Positions 16,671-26,515 are shown, counted from the first letter of the stretch. The stretch: DNA of 64,000 bases from Marivita sp. S6314 (GCF_023015985.1 NZ_JALKAO010000002.1:62001-126000); one strand, 5' to 3'. The notes: generated from the sequence alone by a model not told the origin. Translations and numbers: made by a program.

Positions 16671-17618
16671 TCAGTGCGTTTTTGGCAAAGCGATCACGGC
16701 ATGTTCTTTGAACAGGTTCGGTGCGACTTTGCGGACCTGAAATTCATAACCGGGCAGCGTTTCGATCATGAATGGAAGCGTGTCGCGAAATTCGTCCGGG
16801 GTATGGTAGAACGAAACGATCAGCACCGGTTGGTGCGCGCGGATTGTCCGGAGCGCTCCGCGCAAGACCGGCACCGCATCGCCTTCAACGTCAAGCTTGA
16901 TCAGGCCGATATTGGCCTGCGGATGCGCCTGCATCACCGCATCGAGTGTCGCGGTTTCCACAACGATTTTCGGCTCGAACGCCAACTCTGCTTTTGCCCG
17001 TGATGTGCCTACGCCCGCAGATTGCATGGTGGCCAGCCCCTCGTGATCTGACAGGGCAATGTTTGCATCTAGGATTGCGCCCGAGTCCCTCTCGGCCTGC
17101 GTGTTGACGCGCAGCATCTGGTAATTGACCGGATCCGGCTCAAAGCAAAAAACGCATGACGGAGAGTACGTCTTTAGAAAGAACTGCGCGGATGCGCCGT
17201 CGTAACTGCCTGCATCCACAATATCCGTGTGACGCAGTTTGCGCGTCTGTGCATCGCTCAGGTATCGCAGTCCGTAGTGGCTGAGCGTCTCGTCACTCTC
17301 TTGTACAGACGAAGTGCCCGTACCGTCCGTCTGGGCGAGATCGTATCCAAACTCATGCAGGGCGTTGCGGGTGTCTTCCGGCAAAAGCGCCATTGCTGTT
17401 TGCGTTTCACATTGCAGAAACGGGCTCAAATTCGGGTCGGACACGTATCGGGACAGATCCACCGAAAGCTTGAGAAGCGCGCGCGACTGGTCGTCTAGCC
17501 GCGATAAGATCCGTTCGGTCAAAAGCGACGCAAACCCCTGACGCGCCTCTGCGTCCTGGGCCCAAACGGCGCGGTACGCCTGGCTTAACCCGATCACCTG
17601 ATCAAGGGACATGAGCAT
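16671..17618 (-). CDS. FkbM-family methyltransferase
   Basis: 315 residues from ATG 17618, chosen because GGAAGG lies six bases before it; TTG 17621 and ATG 17612 are alternatives. The C-terminal ~200 residues show the FkbM/SAM-dependent Rossmann pattern: DIVDAGSYDGASAQFF (SAM loop), VFCFEPDPVNYQML (acidic residue after beta2), and IGLIKLDVEGDAVPVLRGA (post-II motif typical of FkbM). The N-terminal ~110 residues are helical and unrecognised. FkbM enzymes commonly O-methylate sugars in surface polysaccharides, which fits the downstream glycosyltransferase fusion. Confidence 0.85.
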   Translation of the reverse strand: MLMSLDQVIGLSQAYRAVWAQDAEARQGFASLLTERILSRLDDQSRALLKLSVDLSRYVSDPNLSPFLQCETQTAMALLPEDTRNALHEFGYDLAQTDGTGTSSVQESDETLSHYGLRYLSDAQTRKLRHTDIVDAGSYDGASAQFFLKTYSPSCVFCFEPDPVNYQMLRVNTQAERDSGAILDANIALSDHEGLATMQSAGVGTSRAKAELAFEPKIVVETATLDAVMQAHPQANIGLIKLDVEGDAVPVLRGALRTIRAHQPVLIVSFYHTPDEFRDTLPFMIETLPGYEFQVRKVAPNLFKEHAVIALPKTH

Positions 17619-17776
17619 CAAGTACCTTCCTTCGTATCAGTTCCTGTTCGATCACTGCGCACGGCTTTCCGCGTGTCGGAAGTGATTTGAATATGACCTA
17701 AATCGTATTCGTTTACGGTTCATTAAAACGGCTGCGCCTATACCCGCTTCATCGAAAATGTTTGGAGCGCTCTCAC

Positions 17777-18121
17777 ATGAAGAAGCTGAAAATCGTCCTG
17801 CTATCCTCTGTCCTTGCCATCGGATTGGGACAAGCGGCTCACGCGGTCTATTCGCAGGATGACCTGACGACCCTGCAAAACCTGGTCGAAGCGGGCGACA
17901 CGCAAGGCGTGCTTGCCTTTATCAACGCAAATCCAGAGGTGATGGTCGGAATCGATCCGCTGGCCGAAGCCCTGCGTGAGTTCGTTGCCAGCCGCGAAGG
18001 CCTGTTCGGCGGCTTCTTTGGCCCGCGTGTCCCTGAAATTTCGGGCGTGCCTTCACTGCCGGACGGTGTGTCATCGGAGGATGTTTTCGTTTCGGGATCG
18101 CTATCCGATTTCGGGTCGTAA
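17777..18121 (+). CDS. Small secreted protein of unknown function
   Basis: 114 residues from ATG 17777 (GGAG about nine bases upstream). Residues 1-23 are a clear Sec signal peptide: MKKLK, a hydrophobic core, then AAHA. The mature part is acidic and short-helical (DDLTTLQNLVEAGDTQGVLAFINANPE), then Gly/Phe/Pro and Ser/Asp-rich at the C-terminus. The helical part faintly resembles a single ankyrin- or TPR-like hairpin, but I do not assign a family. Divergent from the FkbM gene (158 bp between starts), so possibly linked to the same surface function. Confidence 0.65.
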   Translation: MKKLKIVLLSSVLAIGLGQAAHAVYSQDDLTTLQNLVEAGDTQGVLAFINANPEVMVGIDPLAEALREFVASREGLFGGFFGPRVPEISGVPSLPDGVSSEDVFVSGSLSDFGS

Positions 18122-18169
18122 CCCCCGGAAAGCGGAACGTTATCCTCAACAGATCGCTTTGAAACGGCG

Positions 18170-19168
18170 CTAGCTGGAGTCGCGTTTGACCAGCGACACC
18201 GGCGTGCGCCGTTCAGGTGGCGGCACAATCCCGTCTTGCAGCCAATGCAACATGTTTTGGGACACGGTCTGCGCAAAATCCGGGATTGCGCAGCTGATGG
18301 ACGAGAGGGATGGAAAGCTTTGCTGACATCCTTCGATGTCATCAAATCCAACAACCCGAAGTCCGGACCCAACTTGTCGGCCTCGCGCCGTGCTGCCCGC
18401 CACAAGACCCAGCGCAACGAGGTCATTGAAGCAGAGCACACCATCAACATCCGGGTGATGCAGAACCAAAGTCTCCGCAGCCTCCACTCCGAAGCGGTGG
18501 CTGGCTTCACCGGTCAACAGGATCGGGTCCTGCGCTGCCCTATCGGTCATCTCGAGATATCCGGACATGCGTTCGCGGGTGACCGCCCGTCCGTCAAGAC
18601 CACCGACAAAGGCGATCTTCTTGCAGCCACGGCCCCTCAGATGCTCCATCGCCAAACAGCTACCAGCGAGGTAATCCGGTGCCAGAAACGGAAACAGGTC
18701 GCTTCGTGGATCGACTTTTCGGAACACCTGCAGCGCGGGCAATCCCGCGTTTGCGATCAATTGAAGCGGCGCTTCATCAGGACCGTAAGCCGGGGAGACA
18801 ATGAACCCGGACACACCATGTTCGATCAACGCATTGATCATGTTGGACTGAAGCGCCGGGTCTTCGTTGATATTGGCAAGGACAACGGCGTAGCCCTGAT
18901 CGGCCAGAGCCATCTGCAGACGCGCGGCAAATTCAGTGAAAAACGGATTGCGCAAGTCATTGATGATCAGGCCGATCAGCCCTGTCGACGTTGACCTGAG
19001 GTTCGCGGCGGACCGGTTATACACATAACCAATCCGCGTCATCGCGTCCTGCACCTGTTGGCGCGTGCTGTCTTTGACCAGCGCGCTGCGTTGCAACACC
19101 AAACTGACCGTGGATTTTGACACCCCGGCCTCTTTGGCCACATCCTTGATCGTGGGTCGGCGGTCCAT
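18170..19168 (-). CDS. LacI-family transcriptional regulator
   Basis: 332 residues with an N-terminal HTH (TIKDVAKEAGVSKSTVSLVL, residues ~6-25), a hinge around NRSAANLRSTSTG, and a periplasmic-binding-protein-like sensor domain (FVGGLDGRAVTRERMSGY, VVGFDDIEGCQQSFPSLSSI). It is the last gene of the minus-strand sugar operon, six bases after DUF993. A second LacI regulator sits at the other end of the operon, so this one may sense a pathway intermediate instead of the transported solute. Confidence 0.92.
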   Translation of the reverse strand: MDRRPTIKDVAKEAGVSKSTVSLVLQRSALVKDSTRQQVQDAMTRIGYVYNRSAANLRSTSTGLIGLIINDLRNPFFTEFAARLQMALADQGYAVVLANINEDPALQSNMINALIEHGVSGFIVSPAYGPDEAPLQLIANAGLPALQVFRKVDPRSDLFPFLAPDYLAGSCLAMEHLRGRGCKKIAFVGGLDGRAVTRERMSGYLEMTDRAAQDPILLTGEASHRFGVEAAETLVLHHPDVDGVLCFNDLVALGLVAGSTARGRQVGSGLRVVGFDDIEGCQQSFPSLSSISCAIPDFAQTVSQNMLHWLQDGIVPPPERRTPVSLVKRDSS

Positions 19169-19174
19169 CAGCCG

Positions 19175-20338
19175 TCACGCAATCCCGTGGCAGGCCAGCA
19201 GCGCGCTCATACGCGCTTCGGCAAGATCAGGCTGGGACAGCAGACGCGCCTGATCGGCCAGGCGATATACGTTGGCGTAGTGTGTGATGTCTCGACTGGA
19301 GTGAAACCCACCAGGCATGATGAAATGAGACTGCGACCCGTTCAGCCAGGCGAGAAACGCAATCCCCGCCTTGTAATACCGGGTTGGCGCCTTGAAGATC
19401 TCTCGGCTTAACGGAACGGTGGGCGCCAAAAGCGCATGAAACGTCTCTGTGTCGTCTTGCGCCAGCGCGTCCAGCGCCTGTGACGCGGCCGGGGCGATGG
19501 CGGCAAAGATCCCAAGCAGGGCGTGGGAATAATGCGTACCGTCTCCGGCAATCAGGTCCGCATAATTGAAGTCATCCCCGGTATAGAGCCGAACCCCCGT
19601 TGGTAGCCGCTTGCGAAACGCTTCTTCATGTGCCTGATCCAGCAGGGAAATCTTGATCCCGTCCACTTTGCCGGGGTTTTCGGCAATCAAATCCAGCACA
19701 AAATCGCTTGCGCCCTCTAACTTGCTGTGCCCCCAATACCCCGTCAATGCCGGGTCAAACATGTCCCCCAGCCAATGCAAAATGACGGGTCGAGCCGCCC
19801 CGTCGATCAGCTTGCGATAGACACGATGGTAAAGGTCGGGTGTGGCTTGGGTGGCAGGAAACGCCCGGGAGGCCATGAGGATCAATTGCCCGTCAGCGGC
19901 CTCGATTGCCTCGGCCTGTTCCTCGTAGGCGTGAAAAATGGCGTCCGGCGTCAAGAGCGTTTCGGGAGACGTGTGATCCGTCCCGGCCCCGCAGGCCACC
20001 CTTGGTTTGCGCGGATGCGCCTTGGCCGCCTGCATTGTGCGTTCGATCAATTCACGCGCGGTCGGCCAATCCACGCCCATCCCGCGCTGCGCGGTATCCA
20101 TCGCTTCGGCCAGATCAAGGCCCTGATCCCATAAACCCTGCCGGAAAGACAGTGTCGCATCCCAATCCACCGCAGGACGGGAATTCCATGGATCGCGTTC
20201 GCGCAAAGGGTCCGACACGACATGCGCCGCCGCAAATGCCGTCCGCGTCAAAACCCCTTTTGGCGCACGGGGGACCAAAGGGTCCCCTGTCAGGCTGTAG
20301 GGAACGATCTGCCCGTCATCGGTTGGAAGTTTCAACAT
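19175..20338 (-). CDS. DUF993 family protein (dihydrodipicolinate-synthase-like TIM barrel)
   Basis: 387 residues beginning MLKLPTDDGQIVPYSLTG. The conserved features of DUF993 proteins are present: VACGAGTDHT, an aldolase-like KISLLD with a candidate Schiff-base Lys in GKVDGIKISLLD, then RLYTGDDFNYADLI. Proteins of this group look like class I aldolases/DHDPS relatives and sit in sugar or cyclitol gene clusters; the reaction is not one I can name. Lies between the LacI gene and the Dabb gene in the operon. Confidence 0.8.
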   Translation of the reverse strand: MLKLPTDDGQIVPYSLTGDPLVPRAPKGVLTRTAFAAAHVVSDPLRERDPWNSRPAVDWDATLSFRQGLWDQGLDLAEAMDTAQRGMGVDWPTARELIERTMQAAKAHPRKPRVACGAGTDHTSPETLLTPDAIFHAYEEQAEAIEAADGQLILMASRAFPATQATPDLYHRVYRKLIDGAARPVILHWLGDMFDPALTGYWGHSKLEGASDFVLDLIAENPGKVDGIKISLLDQAHEEAFRKRLPTGVRLYTGDDFNYADLIAGDGTHYSHALLGIFAAIAPAASQALDALAQDDTETFHALLAPTVPLSREIFKAPTRYYKAGIAFLAWLNGSQSHFIMPGGFHSSRDITHYANVYRLADQARLLSQPDLAEARMSALLACHGIA

Positions 20339-20342
20339 GGCA

Positions 20343-20663
20343 TTATCCCGGAACTGAACAGTCGATATCGAGGACCAGCACCCCGTCTAATCCGCCTTCG
20401 GCATGTGCGACGATCTGGCCGCCCAGCGCCTTGTGATCTTCATTTTCAGAGTAGCTTTGCAGGTCAGACCACGTGTCAAAGTCCATCGTGAACCCGTGCA
20501 GATACCCGCGTTCGATCTGCTCGGGGCTTTGGGATCGCCCCCCGACAAACCCATTCGCCCCTGGCATGGTGGCGGTCAAACGGGCCAGACCCGCGTAAAT
20601 CTGGGCGATTGTGTCCTCGGACACGTCCGGACGAAACCGCGTGAGTACGATATGGCGGATCAT
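20343..20663 (-). CDS. Dabb (stress-responsive A/B barrel) domain protein
   Basis: 106 residues. MIRHIVLTRFRPDVSEDTI, GRSQSPEQIERGYLHGFTMDF and HKALGGQIVAHAEGGLDGVLVLDI match the dimeric alpha/beta-barrel Dabb fold used by small cyclases and isomerases and by proteins of unknown role. The start overlaps the stop of the GMC oxidoreductase gene by four bases. In this operon it may act on an oxidised sugar intermediate; that is inference. Confidence 0.85.
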   Translation of the reverse strand: MIRHIVLTRFRPDVSEDTIAQIYAGLARLTATMPGANGFVGGRSQSPEQIERGYLHGFTMDFDTWSDLQSYSENEDHKALGGQIVAHAEGGLDGVLVLDIDCSVPG

Positions 20664-22255
20664 ATGTGATATCCTTGGTCCTGTTTGATCATGTCGGCGG
20701 CTTTTTCACCGATCATGATGGTGGGGGCATTGGTGTTCGATGACACAACCTTGGGCATGATGGACGCGTCCACGACCCGCAGATTGTCGATGCCGTTGAA
20801 CCGTAGGCGAGGGTCCAGGACGGCGCCGGGATCAGTGCCCATTCGGCACGTGCCTGCGCAATGATGGGATGTCTTGGAATGCTGGCAGATAAAGTTGAAA
20901 TAGTCGTCCTCTGTGTGCACATCCGGTCCCGGCAGACGTTCGGCCAGAATGTACGGTTTGAGCGCGTCCTGTGACAGGATCGTTTGAACCAGCTTCAAGC
21001 CCCGAATGGACATTTCGCGGTCGTACGGATCCTCCAGATAGTTCGGATCAATCAACGGCATATCAGCAGGATTGTCGGATTGGAGACGCACGGTGCCACG
21101 CGACCGGGGACGCAGGAAACAGGCGTTGAGCGTCACCCCCCCGTTTGGCATCGCCGCGACACCGGCTTCGATCCCGGTGCCAAGGCCCAAATGCATCTGG
21201 ATGTCCGGTGACTGTGCAGTGTCATCCGCGTACCAGAACCCGCCGGTTTCAAACAGGCTGGAGGCGACGGGCCCTTTGCGCGTCAGCACATATTGAAGCG
21301 CGGCGAGACCCGACAGATGCAGCTTGGCAAAGCGGTCATAGGTGTAAGGCCCCGACACCTCGCTGATGGCGTAAAGGTCAAGGTGGTCCTGAAGATTGGC
21401 ACCGACATTCGGCTGGTCCAGCACGACGTCGATGCCGAGCCTGGACAGTTCGTCCGCCGGTCCGATCCCGGATAGCTGCAACAATCGTGGTGACCCGATG
21501 GCACCCGACGACAGGATCACGTCGCAATCAGCGGATATCACACGGCCATCGGCCAGTTCGACACCCGTAGCCCGCCCCGCCTGCACCACGATACGCCTGA
21601 CCTGCGCATTGGTATGCACGGTCAGGTTCGGGCGTGCCTTGTTCGGCGCGACAAAGGCCATCGCCGCCGAGGAGCGGCGGGCCTTGCGTTGGGTGAGTTG
21701 GTAGTAGCCTGCACCCTCTTGCACCCGGCCGTTGTAGTCTCCCATCCGGGGAATGCCCAACTGACCCGCGGCCTCGATATAGGCGTCACAGATCGGCAAT
21801 GGGGCGGCGGGTTGGCTGACGCCAAGGGGGCCTCCTTTGGCATGATAGTCATTGTCGTAGGTGTCGTTATCCTCGGTTTTTTTGAAATAGGGCAGAACGT
21901 CCTCATACCCCCAGCCCGTGCAGCCCATCTGCCGCCAGTCATCGTAATCCTGCGGCGTGCCGCGTGTGTAGATCTGTGCATTGATCGACGACCCACCACC
22001 GATGACCTTGGCTTGCGTGTAGGTGAACACTTTGTTCTGCATGTTGCGCTGCGGGACGGTGCTCCAGCCCCAGCTACCGATCCCCTTGGTCATTTTGGCA
22101 AAGCCTGCGGGCAAGTGGTAGAAGGGATGCCAGTCGCGACCACCGGCTTCCAACAACAGCACACGCGCGCTGTCGATTTCGCTCAACCGCCCGGCCAGAA
22201 CCGATCCGGCCGATCCGCCGCCAATGATGATGAAATCGTACCCGTCACGCATCAT
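20660..22255 (-). CDS. GMC-family FAD oxidoreductase (choline-dehydrogenase-like)
   Basis: 531 residues. FAD dinucleotide motif DFIIIGGGSAGSVLAGRLSE at the N-terminus, the GMC signature QAKVIGGGSSINAQIYTRG, DCDVILSSGAIGSPRLLQLSG (second signature), and a C-terminal catalytic His region HHCAGTCRMG with SNTNAPTIMIGEKAADMI. No signal peptide. Two adjacent ATG codons are possible starts; AGGA lies 4 or 7 bases ahead. Oxidises a primary or secondary alcohol; given the sugar ABC transporter in the operon, the substrate is probably a carbohydrate or polyol. Confidence 0.88.
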   Translation of the reverse strand: MMRDGYDFIIIGGGSAGSVLAGRLSEIDSARVLLLEAGGRDWHPFYHLPAGFAKMTKGIGSWGWSTVPQRNMQNKVFTYTQAKVIGGGSSINAQIYTRGTPQDYDDWRQMGCTGWGYEDVLPYFKKTEDNDTYDNDYHAKGGPLGVSQPAAPLPICDAYIEAAGQLGIPRMGDYNGRVQEGAGYYQLTQRKARRSSAAMAFVAPNKARPNLTVHTNAQVRRIVVQAGRATGVELADGRVISADCDVILSSGAIGSPRLLQLSGIGPADELSRLGIDVVLDQPNVGANLQDHLDLYAISEVSGPYTYDRFAKLHLSGLAALQYVLTRKGPVASSLFETGGFWYADDTAQSPDIQMHLGLGTGIEAGVAAMPNGGVTLNACFLRPRSRGTVRLQSDNPADMPLIDPNYLEDPYDREMSIRGLKLVQTILSQDALKPYILAERLPGPDVHTEDDYFNFICQHSKTSHHCAGTCRMGTDPGAVLDPRLRFNGIDNLRVVDASIMPKVVSSNTNAPTIMIGEKAADMIKQDQGYHI

Positions 22256-22261
22256 GTGATC

Positions 22262-23020
22262 CTAAAGGCGGGGGATTGAGAGGCCGCCGTCAACTGGAAT
22301 GGTCGCGCCGGTGGCGAACTGCATGTGACCGTTTGCCAAAGCTGCGGACACCTGTCCAATGTCGCTGGGTTCCCCCCAGCGTTTGGCGGGGACAAGACCC
22401 TCCTTGATGCGGGGCGCATATGTGTCCTGCACCGGCTTGGTCATATCGGTTGCGATGATGCCCGGGCGCAGTTCAAAAACACCGATGCCGCTCTCGGCGA
22501 GACGTACCGCGAACAGGCTGGCCATCATCGCCGCGCCCGCTTTGGAAACGCAATACTCGGCGCGGGAGATGGAGACCATCTCCGCGCTCACCGAGGTTAC
22601 GAACTGAATCGAACGGTAATGCGGGCTGCTGTGTTCCAGCATCCGGCGCGCGACTGCTTGGGTCAGGAAAAACGCACCGCGCAGGTTGACGTTGTGGACA
22701 TGATCCCAATTGCCCGGTGTCACGTCCAGAAGATCCCCCCGCTCCGGCGCGCCGATGCCTGCGTTGTTGATCAAGGTCGTGACCGGGCCCAGGTCGGCCT
22801 CGATTTGATCGAGCACGGCAGAGTGGTCTTCGATGTCGGTCACGTCATGCTGATAGTATCGGGTATTCGGGCCAAGATGGGCCAAGGCTTTTGCAACCGA
22901 AGTGTCGTCTGCCTTGGGCAAAGAAGCTATCGCCACGGCAAATCCTTCGGACTGTAACGCGCTGGCAATGGCAAGTCCGATCCCTTGCTGCCCCCCTGTG
23001 ACAAGCGCAACCCGGCTCAT
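22262..23020 (-). CDS. Short-chain dehydrogenase/reductase (SDR, classical)
   Basis: 252 residues with the classical SDR motifs: TGGQQGIGLAIA (cofactor loop, TGxxxGxG), NNAG in LINNAGIGAPERGD, catalytic Ser in FVTSVSAEMVS, and YCVSKAG (YxxxK). NAD(P)-dependent oxidation or reduction of a sugar or polyol is likely. The start overlaps the stop of the second GMC gene by four bases, so the two are translationally coupled. Confidence 0.9.
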   Translation of the reverse strand: MSRVALVTGGQQGIGLAIASALQSEGFAVAIASLPKADDTSVAKALAHLGPNTRYYQHDVTDIEDHSAVLDQIEADLGPVTTLINNAGIGAPERGDLLDVTPGNWDHVHNVNLRGAFFLTQAVARRMLEHSSPHYRSIQFVTSVSAEMVSISRAEYCVSKAGAAMMASLFAVRLAESGIGVFELRPGIIATDMTKPVQDTYAPRIKEGLVPAKRWGEPSDIGQVSAALANGHMQFATGATIPVDGGLSIPRL

Positions 23021-24513
23021 GCGGCGAACTCCGTCTCTTGAATGTGCCGCGCCGTTCGGATGGCCAGCGCAGCAATCGTCAGCGCCGGATTGACCGCTGC
23101 GGATGTGGGCAACACCGACGCGTCGACGACAAAGAGGTTGGGGTGATCATGCGCACGGCAAAACGTGTCCACAACGCTTGTGCTGCGATCCTGCCCCATA
23201 CGCGCCGTGCCACATTGATGTGACGGGGTGCGACGGTCGAAAGGGCGTGAGAAAACAATGGGAAAGCCCGCCTTTTTAAGGCAGGCTTTCAACTTTCGAA
23301 CCAGCCCATCATGGGCATCCCAGTTTGACCGCTTCCAATCCAGCCGGATCTGCCCGTCTGACACCGTCACGCGACTGTCGGGGTTGGGCAGGTCTTCGGA
23401 CATTGCGTAGAAATCAAAAGACCGGGCGGCAATCAACCCGGCCAGCCATTCCGGCACAGCCGAAGTTGCCGCAAGGATCGGTCCAGAAATCTTGCCCAGC
23501 AATTGAACGTTGCCCAAAGGTGGCCCACCTGCCCCGTCCGACAGATAGAAATCGTTGATCATCAACGTTTTCTGATAGACCGCCCGGTTTCGACGCAGCG
23601 GATGAAGCGCCAGCACGGCCGAGCAATTGTGGTTCATGAAATTGCGTCCCACCTGATCAGAGCGATTGGCCAGCCCTGTTGGGCAATTGTCATTCGCTGA
23701 GCTGAGCAAAAGCGCGGCGGATTGCACCGCTCCGGCGGACAGGATGACCAGCGGAGCGTTCACCGTGAACGTTTCCTGCCCGCGCGCGCACCGGATTTCG
23801 GTGATGCGCCCGTCAGCATCAGATAGCAGCTGCGTCGCGCGGCAGCCGGTCATCAGTTCAACATTCGGAAACGCCAAAGCCGTTTTGATCCCAATCGTTT
23901 CGGCATCCATTTTGCCGCCACATGTATCGGGATGCGCGTCCCACGGGTGATGGCCTGCACCGAGCCAACGATCAAGATCAACGCCCAGCGGCAAGGATGC
24001 GGGGGTCAGGCCGGCCTTCTGCAAACGCCGCCGCAAATCCACGATATCGGGTTCATCCGGAACCGGTGGAAACGCAAAACCCCCTGATCTGGGTGGATCG
24101 GTCGGGTCTTCGCCCGGAACACCGCGCACCTGGTAAAGTTGCTCTGCCGCAACGTAATCTGCTTCAAGGTCATCATAGGAGATTGGCCACCCCGGCGTGC
24201 GGCCCCCCTTGTGCTGGATGGGTGAGAAGTCCTCTGCCCGATACCGAAGCAACACCGCGCCGTAGAATTTTGAATTCCCCCCGACATTGTAGTAATTGCC
24301 CGGATTGAACGGACGATCACAGCCATCCAGCCAAATCTCGTCGGGTCGGAAGACGCCATCGCGGAAAATCGCCTGTGGGTCGCGATCGTGAACCGTTGGA
24401 TACAAGGCCTCCCCGCGTTCAAGGATCAGGATCTTACGGCCAGACGGCGCAAGCGCCGCCGCCAGTGTAGCGCCGCCCATCCCCGAGCCGATGATGACGA
24501 CGTCGGGGGCCAT
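23017..24513 (-). CDS. Second GMC-family oxidoreductase (sugar-oxidising type)
   Basis: 498 residues. VVIIGSGMGGATLAAALAPS is the FAD loop; NVGGNSKFYGAVLLRYR and WPISYDDLEADYVAAEQLY are typical of the GMC subgroup related to gluconate/glucoside dehydrogenases; the C-terminal HQCGTARMG and VNPALTIAALAIRTA hold the catalytic His/Asn. It is clearly a different subgroup from the neighbouring GMC enzyme at 20660, so this is not a recent duplication. It overlaps the ABC ATPase gene by one base (TGATG). Sugar C3 or C2 oxidation is a reasonable guess, not shown by sequence. Confidence 0.87.
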   Translation of the reverse strand: MAPDVVIIGSGMGGATLAAALAPSGRKILILERGEALYPTVHDRDPQAIFRDGVFRPDEIWLDGCDRPFNPGNYYNVGGNSKFYGAVLLRYRAEDFSPIQHKGGRTPGWPISYDDLEADYVAAEQLYQVRGVPGEDPTDPPRSGGFAFPPVPDEPDIVDLRRRLQKAGLTPASLPLGVDLDRWLGAGHHPWDAHPDTCGGKMDAETIGIKTALAFPNVELMTGCRATQLLSDADGRITEIRCARGQETFTVNAPLVILSAGAVQSAALLLSSANDNCPTGLANRSDQVGRNFMNHNCSAVLALHPLRRNRAVYQKTLMINDFYLSDGAGGPPLGNVQLLGKISGPILAATSAVPEWLAGLIAARSFDFYAMSEDLPNPDSRVTVSDGQIRLDWKRSNWDAHDGLVRKLKACLKKAGFPIVFSRPFDRRTPSHQCGTARMGQDRSTSVVDTFCRAHDHPNLFVVDASVLPTSAAVNPALTIAALAIRTARHIQETEFAA

Positions 24514-25625
24514 CAGGGAAGGATGCGGGCTTCGGTTTCAGGATCGAACGCCACGGCTTTTTCCATATTGACCATGAAGTCGAAATCCTGACCCGGGCGC
24601 ACCTCTGCGTCTGACCGCATTCGCGCAATGACGTCCTTGCCTCCCAACGACATCGACACAAACGTGTCCGATCCGGCCGGTTCGGTCACGACGATGCGGT
24701 TGTTGAGCGGCGCGATATTGGCGGATTTGCGATCCGCACCATCGGTGTCGGTGATGGTTTCGGGGCGGATACCGAGCAGAATCTCGCGCCCGTCCCATGC
24801 GGCCAGATTTGCCTGACTGAAAGGAAGATGCGCCAATGATCCGTCATGCCGCGTGATCTCGGCCTGTGGGACCCCGCTTTGCAGGCGCACTATCGCCGGG
24901 ATCACGTTCATTGCAGGGGAGCCCATAAAGGTGGCCACAAAGATGTTTGCCGGGCTGTCGTAGATTTCTTGCGGCGTGCCCAGTTGCTGAACATACCCGC
25001 CGTTCATGACCGCGATGCGTGTCGACAGCGTCATTGCTTCGATCTGGTCGTGAGTCACGTAGACGATTGTGGTGCCCAGCTTCTGGTGCAGTTTCTTGAT
25101 CTCGGTCCGCATGTCGACGCGCAGCTTCGCATCAAGATTGGACAACGGTTCGTCAAACAGAAATACATCCGGATTGCGCACAAGCGCGCGCCCCATCGCC
25201 ACCCGTTGCCGTTGACCACCGGACAATTGGCCCGGTTTGCGGTCCAGCAACTGTTCGATCTGAAGAAGCGTGGCCACCTCCTGCATCGCCTTGTCGCGTT
25301 CGGGTTTCGGCACGCCATGCATCTCAAGGCCGAAGGTGATGTTCTTTCCGACCGTCATATTCGGGTAAAGCGCGTAGCTTTGAAACACCATGGCGATGTT
25401 GCGCTTTGACGGATGGACACCGTTCATCACGTCGCCCTTGATCCGGATCTCTCCGCTGGTGATTTCCTCAAGCCCGGCGATCATATTGAGCAACGTGGAC
25501 TTGCCGCAGCCGGACGGACCAACCAGCACAAGAAATTCACCTTCTTCGACCGAGATGTCGACATTGTGCAGGACCTGAACCGATCCGTAGGCCTTGGTCG
25601 TGTTGTCGATATCAAGAAAACCCAT
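24513..25625 (-). CDS. ABC transporter ATP-binding protein (UgpC/MalK-type, CUT1)
   Basis: 370 residues with Walker A GPSGCGKST, signature LSGGQRQRVAMGRALV, Walker B VFLFDEPLSNLD and switch His in VYVTHD. A C-terminal TOBE/MalK regulatory domain follows (EILLGIRPETI, DTFVSMSLGGKD). This is the energising subunit for the two permeases upstream. The family often powers disaccharide, glycoside or glycerol-phosphate uptake. Confidence 0.93.
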   Translation of the reverse strand: MGFLDIDNTTKAYGSVQVLHNVDISVEEGEFLVLVGPSGCGKSTLLNMIAGLEEITSGEIRIKGDVMNGVHPSKRNIAMVFQSYALYPNMTVGKNITFGLEMHGVPKPERDKAMQEVATLLQIEQLLDRKPGQLSGGQRQRVAMGRALVRNPDVFLFDEPLSNLDAKLRVDMRTEIKKLHQKLGTTIVYVTHDQIEAMTLSTRIAVMNGGYVQQLGTPQEIYDSPANIFVATFMGSPAMNVIPAIVRLQSGVPQAEITRHDGSLAHLPFSQANLAAWDGREILLGIRPETITDTDGADRKSANIAPLNNRIVVTEPAGSDTFVSMSLGGKDVIARMRSDAEVRPGQDFDFMVNMEKAVAFDPETEARILP

Positions 25626-25630
25626 TGCGA

Positions 25631-26515
25631 TTATCCCTTCACGGAACCCGCCATCAGGCCGCGGACGAAGTAACGCCCCGCGACGATGTAGACGAGCAGA
25701 GTTGGCATGGCGGCTAGGATCGCGCCGGCAAAATGAACGTTGTATTCTTTGACGCCTGTGGATGACTGAACAAGGTTGTTCAGCGCCACCGTCATCGGCT
25801 GACTGTCCGCCCCGGCAAACGACGCGCCGAACAGGAAGTCATTCCAGATATTGGTAAACTGCCAGATCACCGACACCACGGCGATCGGGCCGGAGGATGG
25901 CAGCAGGATACGCCAGAAAATCTGGAAAAACCCGGCCCCGTCGATCTGCGCGGCGCGGATGAGTTCGGTCGGAAACACCGCATAGTAGTTGCGGAAATAC
26001 AGCGTGGTGAATCCGATCCCGTAGACGATATGCACCAGCGCCAGCCCCCATGTCGTGCCCGCCAAGCCCATCAGTCCCAGCATCCGTGCCATTGGGATGA
26101 GCACGATCTGAAACGGGATAAAGCAGGCAAACAGCATCAGGCCAAAGATGATCGTGTCATATTTGAACCGCCACTTGGTCAGAACATATCCGTTGAGGGC
26201 ACCAAGAACCGTCGAAATGATCACCGCCGGAACGACCATCTTGATCGAATTCCAGAAATACGGCGCAAGCCCGGTCGGATCGACGCCGATTTGCGCCGTC
26301 GACCACGCCTTGAGCCATGGCTCTATGGTGAACTCCTGCGGCAGGTTCATCATGCCGCCGCCGGTGATTTCATCCAGCGGTTTCACCGAGTTCACCAGCA
26401 TCACGTAGAGCGGCAACATGTAGAACAGGGCGAACAGGATCAGCACCAGATAGATCAGCGTGCGCGTCACGCGACCGGTGCGGATGGCGGTATCCTGAGT
26501 GGCTGCGGACATCAC
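25631..26515 (-). CDS. Carbohydrate ABC transporter permease (MalG-type)
   Basis: 294 residues, six predicted membrane segments beginning LIYLVLILFALFYMLPLYVM. The EAA-loop equivalent is ELIRAAQIDGAGFFQIFWRI. It ends in a MalG-like tail (YFVRGLMAGSVKG). The start overlaps the stop of the other permease gene by four bases, and the stop is five bases before the ATPase start. Confidence 0.92.
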   Translation of the reverse strand: MMSAATQDTAIRTGRVTRTLIYLVLILFALFYMLPLYVMLVNSVKPLDEITGGGMMNLPQEFTIEPWLKAWSTAQIGVDPTGLAPYFWNSIKMVVPAVIISTVLGALNGYVLTKWRFKYDTIIFGLMLFACFIPFQIVLIPMARMLGLMGLAGTTWGLALVHIVYGIGFTTLYFRNYYAVFPTELIRAAQIDGAGFFQIFWRILLPSSGPIAVVSVIWQFTNIWNDFLFGASFAGADSQPMTVALNNLVQSSTGVKEYNVHFAGAILAAMPTLLVYIVAGRYFVRGLMAGSVKG